Assembly: GCA_964636945.1 (NCBI GenBank)
Contig: CAZWVH010000021.1
Location: forward strand, 1 to 42,657
DNA from: CAZADA01 sp964636945
GTDB taxonomy: Bacteria > Pseudomonadota > Alphaproteobacteria > Caulobacterales > Maricaulaceae
Length of the DNA stretch: 42,657 nucleotides
Direction: 5' to 3'
Shown here one piece after another: positions 34,234-42,657 of this stretch. Positions within the stretch are counted from its first letter, which is position 1. Every line of letters starts with the position of its first letter. Under the pieces are notes generated by a model. That model made no database searches. It was not told where the DNA came from and saw only the letters and a program-made list of their open reading frames with translations. Made by a program: the position numbers and the translations under genes.

Positions 34234-34727
34234 GGCTGCACCCTTGCAAGTGTCAGATTGGCGCGCACTTTGTTGTCGCGATCACTGCGGCGAATGGAGG
34301 CTTCGGTGACCACCACGCCGTAATCGCTCTGCAATTGCTGCAGCCAGGCATAGAGCGCAATGGCGTTAGCCTCGTCCAGACGCACGGCCACCTGATCGTC
34401 GCCTGACGGCGTGACGGCATTGATTTGCAAGCCGAAGGCGGCGTGTGTGCCACCGACAACGGCGCGCACAGATTGACTTGTGTCTTGGGTGGTGTTGGCC
34501 TGGCCATTAGCGGGATTTTCTCCACGCACGAGCGCCAACTGCGCGGCGCCTTGACGGACAAACGCCAGATCGGCGTTGGCGCTCACAAAGCTGCGTTCCG
34601 CAGCGACGCGGCCGGATAAAATTGGCGCCACCAGTCCTTGGGCGAATATCAGAACAAACAGAAAAACGCCCATGACGCCTAGCAATACTCGTTCTCGCGG
34701 CGTGCGGGCTAACCACCAAGCCTTCAT
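34230..34727 (-). CDS. gspM: Type II secretion system protein M
   Basis: A 165-residue protein with one N-terminal membrane helix (about 15-35, after the typical WWLARTPRERVLLG) and a periplasmic ferredoxin-like domain ending in short beta strands (VVVTEASIRRSDRDNKVRANLTL). GspM pairs with GspL in the inner-membrane platform. Its ATG overlaps the gspL stop codon as ATGA, and its end overlaps gspN. Confidence 0.92.
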   Translation of the reverse strand: MKAWWLARTPRERVLLGVMGVFLFVLIFAQGLVAPILSGRVAAERSFVSANADLAFVRQGAAQLALVRGENPANGQANTTQDTSQSVRAVVGGTHAAFGLQINAVTPSGDDQVAVRLDEANAIALYAWLQQLQSDYGVVVTEASIRRSDRDNKVRANLTLARVQP

Positions 34728-35935
34728 GAGCGTACCCTCAATTCAAGTTCACCTGACTGACGCGCGCCCCGCGACCGCGATCCTTGATCGGTCACTGCAA
34801 CGCCAGCCTCCTCCATGGACGCTGTGAGCGCCGCCACATCATCGAAATTGTCATAGATTAACGTGGCCGTGAGCGCGCCGTCTTGGCGTACAAAGCGCAC
34901 ACCTTCAAGCTCCACCCCCGGCGCGGTTTGGATGGCCGACACCAACACCGCCGATAAATCCAAAAACAGTCCCGACCCAAGGCCCTGCACTGCGGCGAGC
35001 TTTGACCGCATCTGGCTAGTGGGGTCCACCACGCGCGCTTCATCTGGAAAGGCGCTTTTGTAGACGTCCATAGCCTGCGTTCGCGCTGCACGCGCGGCGC
35101 CGCGATAGGCCCAAGTCTCGGCGACAGTGACACCGAGCCATGCTAAAACCAACGCCGCCGCCAGAGCGGCGCTCGGCCGCCAGGATCGCGCCAGACGCAC
35201 CACCTGACCGCGCGGCGCATACTCACCCTGCAGCAAGTCGACAATGCCAGGATTGTCGACGCCATCCATCAGCATGGCGGCCAATTCATCATCGCCCAGC
35301 GCTGGCCGAATATCCAAGGGGCCATAGACCCGGAGAGTCTCCAGGCCGAGCGCGCTGGCGCGATCTGACCAAATTTCGATGGATGTCCATTCCGTTTCGT
35401 CGAACAAGGGCGGCAGAACGGCGGTCGCCAGATCCGGTTCGATCGCCACGCCAGCTTCGCCTGTGTTCACCAAGATGGCGTCGCCGGCGTCAACAATCAC
35501 AGCGCCTCCCTCCGGTCTCGGCGCAGCGAGGAAATCTGGAATAATCTGATCAGCCACAATACCAAAGTCGGATAATTGGGTGCGCCAACGATCGATCGCC
35601 GCCTTTGACACAATCGCCGCGGATCGCTTGCCATCCTCGCCCGTTGAACCCAGCGCCAGGTGCACTTCGTCCAGATCCAGAGCAATATCGTCTTCAACGG
35701 CGAACAGCGCGGCATTGCGCGCCTGAGCCAGCGACCCTTTGGTCGCGGGAACCCTGTGAACCGCCACATCGGCGCCTGGGGCAATGGCCACCACGCGCTC
35801 GGCGCGGGCTGCTGCTGGCAGTCGCGCATCGGCGCTGACGCGGCCCCGTGAGATATCACCGCGCGCCGTGCGATGCATCCAAAATAGGCTATCCGCAGCG
35901 CCATCGGATAAAGCAACTAACAAAAGCGATTTCAC
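34724..35935 (-). CDS. gspL: Type II secretion system protein L
   Basis: A 403-residue protein. The N-terminal two thirds form the actin-like cytoplasmic domain that binds the GspE ATPase. One membrane helix (about 255-275, in ALAAALVLAWLGVTVAETWAY) and a periplasmic ferredoxin-like domain (about 300-400) follow. The start is a GTG at 35935 that overlaps the gspK stop codon (GTGA). GspL links the motor ATPase to the pseudopilus platform. Confidence 0.93.
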   Translation of the reverse strand: MKSLLLVALSDGAADSLFWMHRTARGDISRGRVSADARLPAAARAERVVAIAPGADVAVHRVPATKGSLAQARNAALFAVEDDIALDLDEVHLALGSTGEDGKRSAAIVSKAAIDRWRTQLSDFGIVADQIIPDFLAAPRPEGGAVIVDAGDAILVNTGEAGVAIEPDLATAVLPPLFDETEWTSIEIWSDRASALGLETLRVYGPLDIRPALGDDELAAMLMDGVDNPGIVDLLQGEYAPRGQVVRLARSWRPSAALAAALVLAWLGVTVAETWAYRGAARAARTQAMDVYKSAFPDEARVVDPTSQMRSKLAAVQGLGSGLFLDLSAVLVSAIQTAPGVELEGVRFVRQDGALTATLIYDNFDDVAALTASMEEAGVAVTDQGSRSRGARQSGELELRVRS

Positions 35936-36951
35936 GATAGGGCTCCAAACCGCCTGGAGATGACGCGCGCCGCGCCGCTGCCATTGGCTTCCAATGTGCT
36001 GCGCAGTTCCACATACGCGTTCTTGTACACCACAGTGGCGCTTACTTCGAACAGTGAAGAGCGAATGTCGAGTCGGTCTGTCATGCCTTCGGTTTGTTGC
36101 TCAACCAATTCAGGCGCCTCCCAAACCTCAGCCACGTCTTCAAACCCTTCCTCGGGGCGCGAAGCCACAATGGCGCGCGCATCTTGCACTGAGATCAACC
36201 CTTCCAGTGTGGCGTGCAACAGCACGGCTTGATCTTCGCGCAGCGTATTCATGTTGAGTATGCTTCGTTCCTGGTCTGCGCGCGCGCACAGAAATGGTCG
36301 CGCGGCCTTATAGCTCGTCTCGGTCATGCCAGCCACGGCGCGCAATTCACTCAAATCGACCATAAGCGTATTGGCCGCGCGGTAGGGCGGATCAAACAGC
36401 GCATAGTCGAAATCCTCGGCGCCGCCGCTTAAGGGTGAACCGTTTTCGTCCACCCAATCGGCGATGGCGTTGGTCAAGGCGCGCGCCTCATTCGCCCCAA
36501 GTCCGATATCAGTGAGCAACAGCTGCAAGGATTTCGCCGCGCCGGTATTGATCCCGGCGCTATCTTCACCAGGATCAACCAGGCTGTTGATATTAAAGCA
36601 ATTTTGCTGATCTTGGACCGTGGCGGTAATCACACCGCCCGATATGGGGAACACCAGTCCATTACGCACTTCATCAGAGTTGAGGATCATCATGGACGGG
36701 TCTTGCATGTTGGCTTCGGCGATGAGTTGGCTGACCAATTCTTCCGCACCGAGTGCATACCAAGTGGCCTGTTCAGAATCGGTGACCGTTTGGGTCCGAC
36801 GCAGCGCAAATCGCAAATCCTGGGTCACGGTGATTGCCGTGACGCTCATGACGGCAACAATCAGGAGCACCATGAGCAGCGCCGCCCCGCGTTCATCCGA
36901 GGCGCGCGGTTTGTCTTTGTGTTGGCGGCATGACTGGTGGTTCTGGCTCAT
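35932..36951 (-). CDS. gspK: Type II secretion system minor pseudopilin K
   Basis: A 339-residue protein. After a basic leader it has a prepilin-type N-terminus (Gly followed by AALLMVLLIVAVMSV) without the glutamate at position 5, as is normal for GspK. The large C-terminal domain has the GspK pattern FNINSLVDPG, then ADWVDENGSPLSGGAEDFDY and two Cys. GspK caps the pseudopilus tip with GspI and GspJ. I place the start at 36951, where ATG overlaps the gspJ stop codon as ATGA; a longer frame reading back into gspJ is unlikely. Confidence 0.94.
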   Translation of the reverse strand: MSQNHQSCRQHKDKPRASDERGAALLMVLLIVAVMSVTAITVTQDLRFALRRTQTVTDSEQATWYALGAEELVSQLIAEANMQDPSMMILNSDEVRNGLVFPISGGVITATVQDQQNCFNINSLVDPGEDSAGINTGAAKSLQLLLTDIGLGANEARALTNAIADWVDENGSPLSGGAEDFDYALFDPPYRAANTLMVDLSELRAVAGMTETSYKAARPFLCARADQERSILNMNTLREDQAVLLHATLEGLISVQDARAIVASRPEEGFEDVAEVWEAPELVEQQTEGMTDRLDIRSSLFEVSATVVYKNAYVELRSTLEANGSGAARVISRRFGALS

Positions 36952-37586
36952 TGCCGACCTCCGCCGCCGAGAAGCAAGATTTGCACATTGCCCAAGTCTT
37001 CCAGGCGAAATGTCATTGACACAATGGGCGGAGCGCTGGGACGGCTCTGGCTTTGCGTTTGGCCGCCCACGCCCCAGAGCCATTCGGTGGACCAGCTGTC
37101 GCCATAGCCATATTCGATGGTGAGCGCTTCAACGCCGCTCACCAAAGTGCGCTCGATCACCGGTGTTTCAGGCGTCGCGTTAAGCCGAGACCTCGCACGG
37201 CGCACCAATGCGTCACCCTCCAGCCAATACTCCACGTATTGCAAGTCGCTGCGGGCGATCGCGCCATCCGGATTTTCCCAGCCGGCGCGTGTCAAAGCCA
37301 CGCGAGCCGAGCGCGGATCATCTCCGCCGCGAAAGGCGAAGGGCTGCCATTGACCGAATTCGTCGCGCACGGGTCGGTCGATGAGCTGGAGAAAATCTTG
37401 TCGCAATATGGCGCGCGCTTGTTGCAGTTCGGAAATCCGCGCATCGCTGTCTTTGAGGCGCGCACTGGCGTCTAGTGTGGAACGCAGAATGGCCGCGCCC
37501 GAGACCGCGATCATGGACACAATCAACAGCGCCACCATGATTTCCGGCAGGCTGAACCCGTCCTGGCGCCGCGCGCGGCTAGTCAT
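36948..37586 (-). CDS. gspJ: Type II secretion system minor pseudopilin J
   Basis: A 212-residue protein with a short leader and the cleavage/assembly motif G-FSLPEIMVALLIVSM, including the conserved Glu at +5. The soluble domain shows the GspJ features RDFLQLIDRPVRDEFGQWQPF and RRARSRLNATPETPVIERTLV. It forms the pseudopilus tip complex with GspI and GspK. Start and stop codons overlap those of gspI and gspK (ATGA). Confidence 0.95.
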   Translation of the reverse strand: MTSRARRQDGFSLPEIMVALLIVSMIAVSGAAILRSTLDASARLKDSDARISELQQARAILRQDFLQLIDRPVRDEFGQWQPFAFRGGDDPRSARVALTRAGWENPDGAIARSDLQYVEYWLEGDALVRRARSRLNATPETPVIERTLVSGVEALTIEYGYGDSWSTEWLWGVGGQTQSQSRPSAPPIVSMTFRLEDLGNVQILLLGGGGRQ

Positions 37587-38008
37587 TGCGCCCTCCGAAA
37601 GCCGATCACCGAAGCAATAAGGCGCGGCGGATCGGAGTCATCGCGCACCTCGACCTCGATCTGCATGACATTGGGCCGTTCGGTGGGCGTGATGGACGAG
37701 GTCCAGGTCCAACGCCGCCCCACCTGCTCGACCTCGCCGCTGGCTGAACCGGCCTGGAGCGGATCTGGGTCCGCCATGATCTCCACCATGCGGTTCTCCG
37801 CCACAATGCCGGCAAACAGAGCATCGCGCACGCCGGTTTGGGCGCGGACATTCTGGCCGCTGAGCTGCATGAGGGAGATCGCAGCGATGGCGAACACGCC
37901 CAGCGCGGTCACCGCTTCGATCAGAGTAAAGCCTGCCTCGGACTTGCGATCCCTGGGGGGCGCAAAAGCCTTACGCGCGGCGCGGAAGACGAGGCTAAAG
38001 GCGCGCAT
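37583..38008 (-). CDS. gspI: Type II secretion system minor pseudopilin I
   Basis: A 141-residue protein with a rather long basic leader (about 25 residues, ending KSEAG), then FTLIEAVTALGVFAIAAISL with Glu at +5, and the GspI segment NRMVEIMADPDPLQAG. The leader is long for a prepilin, and the start at 38008 was chosen to keep it shortest; it overlaps gspH by 14 bases. The protein nucleates the tip complex with GspJ and GspK. Confidence 0.93.
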   Translation of the reverse strand: MRAFSLVFRAARKAFAPPRDRKSEAGFTLIEAVTALGVFAIAAISLMQLSGQNVRAQTGVRDALFAGIVAENRMVEIMADPDPLQAGSASGEVEQVGRRWTWTSSITPTERPNVMQIEVEVRDDSDPPRLIASVIGFRRAQ

Positions 38009-38552
38009 TATCGTCCTCGGCTGCCAAACGGACCTCACCATTGAGATTGGCCAGAACGCGATAGACCCCGCCAGCGCCACTAAATTGGATTGAAAACGGC
38101 GTCACGCCGCCAGTGGAATCAAACACGATCTGTGGCGCCGAAGCAGACAACAGGCCGGCGTCACCCGGGTCAGACAATCGTGCACTGAATTCGCTCCGCT
38201 CTGGCGGCTCGGGCAATTCCACAATCACGCCGACCGACGGGGCCCAAGCGCGTCGGCCAAACTCATTGCCGCTAAGCGGGATCCATTCGCCTCGACGCCG
38301 GCGCATCACCATCACGGCGTCCGGGGACACATGCAGGCCCACCGCATTACCCGAAACGATGGCTTCTTGGCCAGCCAATTTGACTATGCGTTCAAACGCC
38401 AGCGCTTCAGTGCGCACAGGCGGTTCAGCTTCGGGCCAAGCCAACACCACCGCCGTGGCCGCCAGCGACATGATGAAGATCGCAGAGAGCAGTTCCACCA
38501 GGGAGAAGCCCGCCTGGCCGTTTCCCAATTGCAAGGAACGGTCAATCCTCAT
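37995..38552 (-). CDS. gspH: Type II secretion system minor pseudopilin H
   Basis: A 185-residue protein with leader ending QAG and prepilin helix FSLVELLSAIFIMSLAATAVV, Glu at +5, followed by a beta-rich domain (MVMRRRRGEWIPLSG and similar). GspH joins the tip to the main pseudopilus shaft. The ATG at 38552 lies inside the end of the preceding GspG-like gene. Another ATG at 38558 is equally possible. Confidence 0.92.
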   Translation of the reverse strand: MRIDRSLQLGNGQAGFSLVELLSAIFIMSLAATAVVLAWPEAEPPVRTEALAFERIVKLAGQEAIVSGNAVGLHVSPDAVMVMRRRRGEWIPLSGNEFGRRAWAPSVGVIVELPEPPERSEFSARLSDPGDAGLLSASAPQIVFDSTGGVTPFSIQFSGAGGVYRVLANLNGEVRLAAEDDNARL

Positions 38553-38922
38553 CGTCATCCAGCGGCACATTGGCGATGTCCGCATTCTCACCTTCGCCGC
38601 CCTCTTTGCCATCAGCGCCGCGCGTTACGATCATGTATGGCGCACCGTCGGGTCCTGGGACTTCAAACACATAATCACGCCCCCACGGATCGGTGGGCAA
38701 ATCAGCCAACTGACGTCCCTCAACCAAGGTGGCTAACCCCGCCTCCGGATCGGGATAGCGGCCGTTCATCAACCAATACATTTCCACCGCTGTTTCCAGC
38801 TGAACGATGTGAGCGGACGCCTGCTTAACGCGGGCTTCAGCCAGTTTTTGCTCCGCCTCTGTGGGGCCATTGGCGTCCTGAACACACAGTGCGAACGCAA
38901 CGATCCACGCTGACGTCACCAT
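38542..38922 (-). CDS. GspG-like protein lacking the prepilin N-terminus
   Basis: A 126-residue protein inserted between gspG and gspH. Residues about 40-118 match the globular part of the major pseudopilin GspG: LETAVEMYWLMNGRYPDPEAGLATLVE, DPWGRDYVF and the calcium-site region GADGKEGGEGENADI. But it has no prepilin cleavage motif and no Glu+5 helix. Instead the N-terminus is a short hydrophobic stretch (MVTSAWIVAFALCVQDANG) resembling a weak signal peptide without positive charge, followed by a charged helix. GGGAGG lies six bases before the ATG at 38922. Only 29 bases separate it from the gspG stop codon, so a lost leader exon-like piece is not hiding there. It may be a soluble pseudopilus-associated factor. 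Confidence 0.82.
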   Translation of the reverse strand: MVTSAWIVAFALCVQDANGPTEAEQKLAEARVKQASAHIVQLETAVEMYWLMNGRYPDPEAGLATLVEGRQLADLPTDPWGRDYVFEVPGPDGAPYMIVTRGADGKEGGEGENADIANVPLDDDED

Positions 38923-38951
38923 CGGCAACCTCCCGCTACAAGTGCCTTCGG

Positions 38952-39431
38952 CTAGCTTTGCTCAAGCGAGTCCAATGTGATGTCGGCGTCATCACCTTCA
39001 CCACCCGGCACGCCGTCAGCCCCGAAAGAGAAAATCTCATAGGGCTCGCCTGACCGGCCAGGTCGAATAAACTGATAGTCATTGCCCCATGGATCGGATG
39101 GCAACCGACGGATAAAGCCGTTGGGCGGGTAGGCTTCGGCGCGTCGATGGCCGACGGGAACTTCCACGAGCGCTCCAAGTCCATCTTGGGTGGAGGGATA
39201 GGAGCCCATCACTCGATAATAGTCCACCACGGCGGTTTCCAAAGACGACAGATCGCCCTTTACCTTAGTGACGCGGGCATTGCTGATCATGGGCAGCACG
39301 TTGATGGTCACCACCGTGGCCAGAAGGCCGATGATCAAAATCGTCACCATCAATTCGGTGAGCGTGAAGCCGGCCTGCGCCCGGCGGCGGCGCGCGGCGC
39401 GGTCCAAGCGCTGGACAGTATCTTGGGTCAT
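38952..39431 (-). CDS. gspG: Type II secretion system major pseudopilin G
   Basis: A 159-residue protein with a 22-residue basic leader (ending AQAG), then FTLTELMVTILIIGLLATVV with Glu at +5. The conserved C-terminal calcium-binding globular domain follows (LETAVVDYYRVMGSYPSTQDGLGALVE, LPSDPWGNDY, GADGVPGGEGDDADI). It polymerises into the pseudopilus that pushes folded proteins through the secretin. GGAGACG precedes the ATG at 39431; a frame 11 codons longer is less likely. Confidence 0.97.
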   Translation of the reverse strand: MTQDTVQRLDRAARRRRAQAGFTLTELMVTILIIGLLATVVTINVLPMISNARVTKVKGDLSSLETAVVDYYRVMGSYPSTQDGLGALVEVPVGHRRAEAYPPNGFIRRLPSDPWGNDYQFIRPGRSGEPYEIFSFGADGVPGGEGDDADITLDSLEQS

Positions 39432-39483
39432 TAACGTCTCCTCAAGTCGGTGCATCGAAGCCACGGTGTCCCCGCTCCGATGG

Positions 39484-40701
39484 TCACAATGTCGCCAGTG
39501 TATTCAATTGCAGGATAGGCAGCATGATGGCCAGCACAATGGTCGCCACGATGCCGCCCATAAACACAATGATCAGCGGCTCCAGCAAATTGAGCGCAAT
39601 GGAAATCGCGCTTTCAAATTCACTCTCTAGATACTCTGCGCCCTTGGTGAACATGCCGGCCAAATCCCCGCCGCGCTCGCCACTGCCCACCATATACACC
39701 AAAAGCGGCGGGAACGCCGCTGTCTTGGCCATCGCGCCTGAAAGTGCGCCGCCCTCACGTACGGCGCTGGTCACGTCTTCGACGGCCGATTGAATGACTT
39801 TGTTGGTTGCGGTGGTCTTGGCGGCCGCTAAGCTTTCCATCACCGGCGCGCCCGAGCCCACCAACGTGCCCATGGTGCGCGCGAAGCGGGCGGAGTTCAC
39901 CGAACGATTGAGTGGGCCGATGACGGGCAAGCGCAGTACGAGCGCGTCCCAACCGCGCTTAATGGCCGGCGTACGCAGGGCCTGGGCAAACAGAAACGCC
40001 CCGCCAATCAGGCCGCCCAGAATGAAAATCCCATAGTTTTGCAGTGTCTCCGAAATCGCGATGACAATTTCAGTCAGAAGCGGCAAATCTTGGTCGATGG
40101 TGTCGAACTGCTCGACCACTTTGGGCACCACGAAGATCATCAGCGCCGTGACGACGATGGTGGCCACGACGGCCAGCACCACCGGGTAGATCACGGCGGC
40201 CATGGCCTGACGGCGCATCTTCTGGCCCTGTTCGAGAAACTCGGCGAGGCGCTCCATCACCACGCCCAGATCACCGGACGCTTCGCCGGCCGCCACAACG
40301 GACCGATACAGCGGCCCGAACGAATTGCGTTGGCGCGCCAAGGAATCTGAAAGCTTAAACCCCTCGGTAACGCCTGCACGCACATCACTGAGGACATCGC
40401 GCACCGCCGGCGTGCGGCTTTGCGAGGCGACGGCGCCCAGCGCTTCTTCCACCGGCGTGCCGGCGCGAACCAGCATGGCCAGCTGGCGCGTGATCAACAC
40501 CAAATCGCCTGCCTTTAATTTTCGCTTAGAGAAAGCTGATCCCCGATCGCTCGACTTGGCGCGACGCGATTCATTGAGCTCCAGCAAGGTCAGCTTGCGG
40601 CCACGCAATTCCTTGCGGGCCGCCCGAGCAGAGTCTGCGTCCACCACGCCGCGCTTGCGCTTGCCGGCATCGTCGAGCGCGACATATTCAAATGCCGTCA
40701 T
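39484..40701 (-). CDS. gspF: Type II secretion system inner-membrane protein F
   Basis: A 405-residue protein with two repeated T2SSF domains (about 70-190 and 270-390) and three to four membrane helices. Recognisable are FSKRKLKAGDLVLITRQLAMLVRAGTPVEEAL near residue 57 and its second copy ARFARTMGTLVGSGAPVMESL. GspF is the platform rotor-like protein contacted by GspE. Its ATG overlaps the gspE stop codon as ATGA. Confidence 0.97.
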   Translation of the reverse strand: MTAFEYVALDDAGKRKRGVVDADSARAARKELRGRKLTLLELNESRRAKSSDRGSAFSKRKLKAGDLVLITRQLAMLVRAGTPVEEALGAVASQSRTPAVRDVLSDVRAGVTEGFKLSDSLARQRNSFGPLYRSVVAAGEASGDLGVVMERLAEFLEQGQKMRRQAMAAVIYPVVLAVVATIVVTALMIFVVPKVVEQFDTIDQDLPLLTEIVIAISETLQNYGIFILGGLIGGAFLFAQALRTPAIKRGWDALVLRLPVIGPLNRSVNSARFARTMGTLVGSGAPVMESLAAAKTTATNKVIQSAVEDVTSAVREGGALSGAMAKTAAFPPLLVYMVGSGERGGDLAGMFTKGAEYLESEFESAISIALNLLEPLIIVFMGGIVATIVLAIMLPILQLNTLATL

Positions 40702-42203
40702 TGTGCGCCATCCTCGCCGTCCGAACTGGCCACTCGCAACACTTCCTCCGAGGTCGTCAGCCCACCGAGCACATGGCGCGCGCCGCTGCGCAAGAGCGTA
40801 TCGGCCTCACGGAACGTATGTTCGGCCAAGTCATCTTCACGCGCGTCATCGTGGATCAATCGGCGGGCAGTCTCGTCAATCAACGCGAATTCGTAAATGC
40901 CGACACGGCCGTTATACCCCAGCCCATTACAGCGATCACAGCCCACCGCGTGATAGAAGACGGCATCGCCAATGGCCGAGGGGTTGAGCTCTAATAGCGC
41001 CACTTCTTGCGGATCGGGCCGATAGGGCTGCTTGCAGTTGTCGCACAGTCGGCGCACCAAGCGTTGCGCCAAAATCCCGCGCAATGTGGAGGCCAACAAA
41101 AACGGCTCAACGCCCATATCGCGCAGGCGCGTGACCGCGGCGACGGCGGAGTTGGTGTGCACTGTGGAGAGCACCAAATGGCCGGTCAGACTGGCTTGGA
41201 TGGCGATTTGCGCGGTCTCCACGTCGCGGATCTCGCCCACCATCACAATGTCCGGGTCTTGTCGCAGTATGGCGCGCAAGCCATTGGCGAAGGTGAGCCC
41301 CACTTTAGCGTTCACCTGGGTCTGACCCACACCATCCAAGCCATACTCCACCGGGTCTTCCACGGTGAGGATATTGCGCGTTTGGTCATTGAGCATGATC
41401 AAGCTGGCATAGAGCGTGGTGGTTTTGCCCGAACCGGTTGGCCCTGTGACCAAAATCACGCCATTGGGCTGGCGCAAGGCGCGTTTGAGCGCGCCAAGCA
41501 AGTTGGGCTCCATGCCCAACTGGTCCAAATCGAGGTGGGCCTGGGTCTTATCGAGCAGTCGCAAAACCACCCGCTCACCATACCGCGACGGCAAAGTGGA
41601 GACGCGCACATCAATGGCCCGGCCGCCCAGCGTGAGCGAAATGCGTCCGTCCTGCGGGATGCGCTTTTCAGCGATATCGAGGCGCGCCATGACTTTCACG
41701 CGGCTGACCAAGAGCGGCGCCAATCGGCGCGCATTGGTCAGCACTTCGCGCAACACGCCATCCACCCGAAACCGGATGGCGAGGCGGTCTTCGTACGGCT
41801 CAATGTGAATGTCCGACGCGCCGGTTTTCACCGCCTCGGAAATCATGCCGTTGATCAACCGGATAATGGGCGCGTTATCTTCGGTATCCAGCAAGTCCGC
41901 CGTGGTCGGCAAGCTGTCGACCAAGCTCTCCAAATCACCGGTTTCCTCCAAGCCCTCATTCAAGGACGCGCTATCCAGGCTGCTGGCGGAGTAGATTTCC
42001 GACAAACGGCGATTGAACGCCTCCGCGCTCATCGACTCCACATCGATGGGGGCGCCGATAGCGCGGCGCGCCTCGATCAGTGCGGTGGGTTTCGCCCCGG
42101 CGCGCACGCCCACTTGCACGCGATCAGCGTGGGCCAGGACCACAACGCCGTGTTCCTTGGCAAAGGCGTAACTCAGGACGGGGTCGTGGCGTTCACTATC
42201 CAT
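40698..42203 (-). CDS. gspE: Type II secretion system ATPase E
   Basis: A 501-residue secretion ATPase with the N-terminal GspL-binding region, the N2 domain (SDIHIEPYEDRLAIRFRVDGVL), Walker A (GPTGSGKTTTLY), Asp and His boxes, Walker B (ILRQDPDIVMVGEIRD), and the tetracysteine zinc region CDNC...CDRC near 395-435. It powers pseudopilus growth. Its start at 42203 lies 47 bases downstream of gspD. The length is that of the family. Confidence 0.97.
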   Translation of the reverse strand: MDSERHDPVLSYAFAKEHGVVVLAHADRVQVGVRAGAKPTALIEARRAIGAPIDVESMSAEAFNRRLSEIYSASSLDSASLNEGLEETGDLESLVDSLPTTADLLDTEDNAPIIRLINGMISEAVKTGASDIHIEPYEDRLAIRFRVDGVLREVLTNARRLAPLLVSRVKVMARLDIAEKRIPQDGRISLTLGGRAIDVRVSTLPSRYGERVVLRLLDKTQAHLDLDQLGMEPNLLGALKRALRQPNGVILVTGPTGSGKTTTLYASLIMLNDQTRNILTVEDPVEYGLDGVGQTQVNAKVGLTFANGLRAILRQDPDIVMVGEIRDVETAQIAIQASLTGHLVLSTVHTNSAVAAVTRLRDMGVEPFLLASTLRGILAQRLVRRLCDNCKQPYRPDPQEVALLELNPSAIGDAVFYHAVGCDRCNGLGYNGRVGIYEFALIDETARRLIHDDAREDDLAEHTFREADTLLRSGARHVLGGLTTSEEVLRVASSDGEDGAQ

Positions 42204-42250
42204 GGGAGTCCGTGCATGCGCCCCTTATCCCCTGCAGGTTGCATGGCGTC

Positions 42251-42657
42251 TTACTGTTCACGACCGGGAATGGCGTCCTGCATGTCCACGGCGCTCATCA
42301 ACTCGTCCAAGTTGACGCCCGTTTCCTGCAGCTGGTTGCGCAAAAAGTCGTAACGACGCGAGGCCGCTCGGCTATTGTCTTCGCGGTCGCGCAAAATCGT
42401 CGGACGCAAGAACACCACCAAATTGGTCTTTGAGCGAATTTTGCCCTCCGACCGGAACAAGCGGCCGGCGACAGGAATGCTGCCCAAAATCGGCACGGCT
42501 GACACCGCATCGGTTTCGGCCACTTCAATCAGGCCGCCCAACACGATCACTTCGCCATCATCGGCGAGCACCGTGGTCTCAATCTCGCGCGTGTTGAACA
42601 CCGGCTCGCCATTGGCGGTCGCATCAAAGCTCGCCACATTGGACACTTCTTGGCGGA
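42251..42657 (-). CDS. gspD: Type II secretion system secretin D, C-terminal part, cut by window edge
   Basis: The last 135 or so residues of a secretin are visible; the frame runs off the window end with no start. Recognisable are RQEVSNVASFD, FNTREIETTVLADDGEVIVLGGLIE, the conserved VPILGSIPVAGRLFRSEGK and TNLVVFLRPTILRD, which form the membrane-inserted barrel and lip. A short coiled tail (RNQLQETGVNLDELM) follows, the region that in other systems binds the pilotin. GspD forms the outer-membrane channel. Confidence 0.95.
   Translation of the reverse strand, partial: RQEVSNVASFDATANGEPVFNTREIETTVLADDGEVIVLGGLIEVAETDAVSAVPILGSIPVAGRLFRSEGKIRSKTNLVVFLRPTILRDREDNSRAASRRYDFLRNQLQETGVNLDELMSAVDMQDAIPGREQ

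Noticed and set aside
38923..38951. Hidden prepilin leader for the second GspG-like protein through frameshift
   Set aside because: Only 29 bases lie between the gspG stop codon and its ATG, too few for a prepilin helix of about 25 residues, and a good ribosome site sits there.
41007..42353. 448-codon plus-strand frame opposite gspE
   Set aside because: Antisense to the well-conserved GspE ATPase; composition is atypical and it matches no family I know.
1..42657. CRISPR arrays, insertion sequences, tRNA genes
   Set aside because: No spaced direct repeats, transposase-like frames or tRNA-like folds were noticed by reading. A tRNA or repeat search with a program would be needed to be certain.

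Overview
The window is a GC-rich chromosomal segment of an alphaproteobacterium, probably from the Caulobacterales / Hyphomonadales / Maricaulales group. The evidence is a methionine synthase split into two polypeptides in one operon, an ArsR-methyltransferase regulator in front of metF, a separate mlaA-mlaC pair, and a long type II secretion operon. This placement is inference from gene content and not from a phylogenetic marker. I see no transposase, integrase, tRNA gene, CRISPR array or prophage module, so this looks like ordinary core and near-core chromosome with a few odd insertions.

Layout. Positions 1-98 (minus) hold the 5' part of rnpB (RNase P RNA), cut by the window edge, with its promoter. 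160-6917 holds an HGSNAT/DUF1624-type membrane acyltransferase, a photolyase followed by a small FAD oxidoreductase, an EamA transporter overlapping a peptidoglycan amidase, and a TerB-DnaJ protein followed by a small membrane protein. 7098-13074 carries a fused 5-oxoprolinase/hydantoinase, a large unrecognised lipoprotein and a CsaA-like tRNA-binding protein. 13161-16316 carries a DUF262 (GmrSD-like) protein with a decayed nuclease motif, a fasciclin-domain protein with a strong terminator, and an NTF2/SnoaL-like secreted protein.

16369-23413 (minus) is one methionine/one-carbon operon. Its order is ArsR-methyltransferase regulator, metF, metH homocysteine domain, then three unexpected genes (VapC/PIN-like, pyridoxamine-phosphate-oxidase-like, DUF4259), then the rest of metH. 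Most junctions overlap or nearly touch, and a palindromic operator candidate lies just upstream of the regulator.

23624-26856 has mlaA-mlaC (outer-membrane lipid asymmetry) converging on ettA (ABC-F translation factor). 27059-32514 has two adjacent S9-type proteins, one with an intact DPP IV triad and one that has lost its nucleophile and histidine, then a YbjN-like protein and a free-methionine-sulfoxide reductase. 32547-32944 looks like a small decayed operon.

32941-42657 (minus) is the type II secretion operon gspD(partial)-E-F-G-[second GspG-like]-H-I-J-K-L-M-N plus a terminal lipoprotein. From gspH to gspN successive genes overlap. gspC is not in the window.

The observations most worth following are the GspG-like protein without a prepilin N-terminus, the lipoprotein at the tail of the gsp operon, the inactivated S9 peptidase beside an active one, the orphan PIN gene inside split metH, and the operator of the metF/metH operon.
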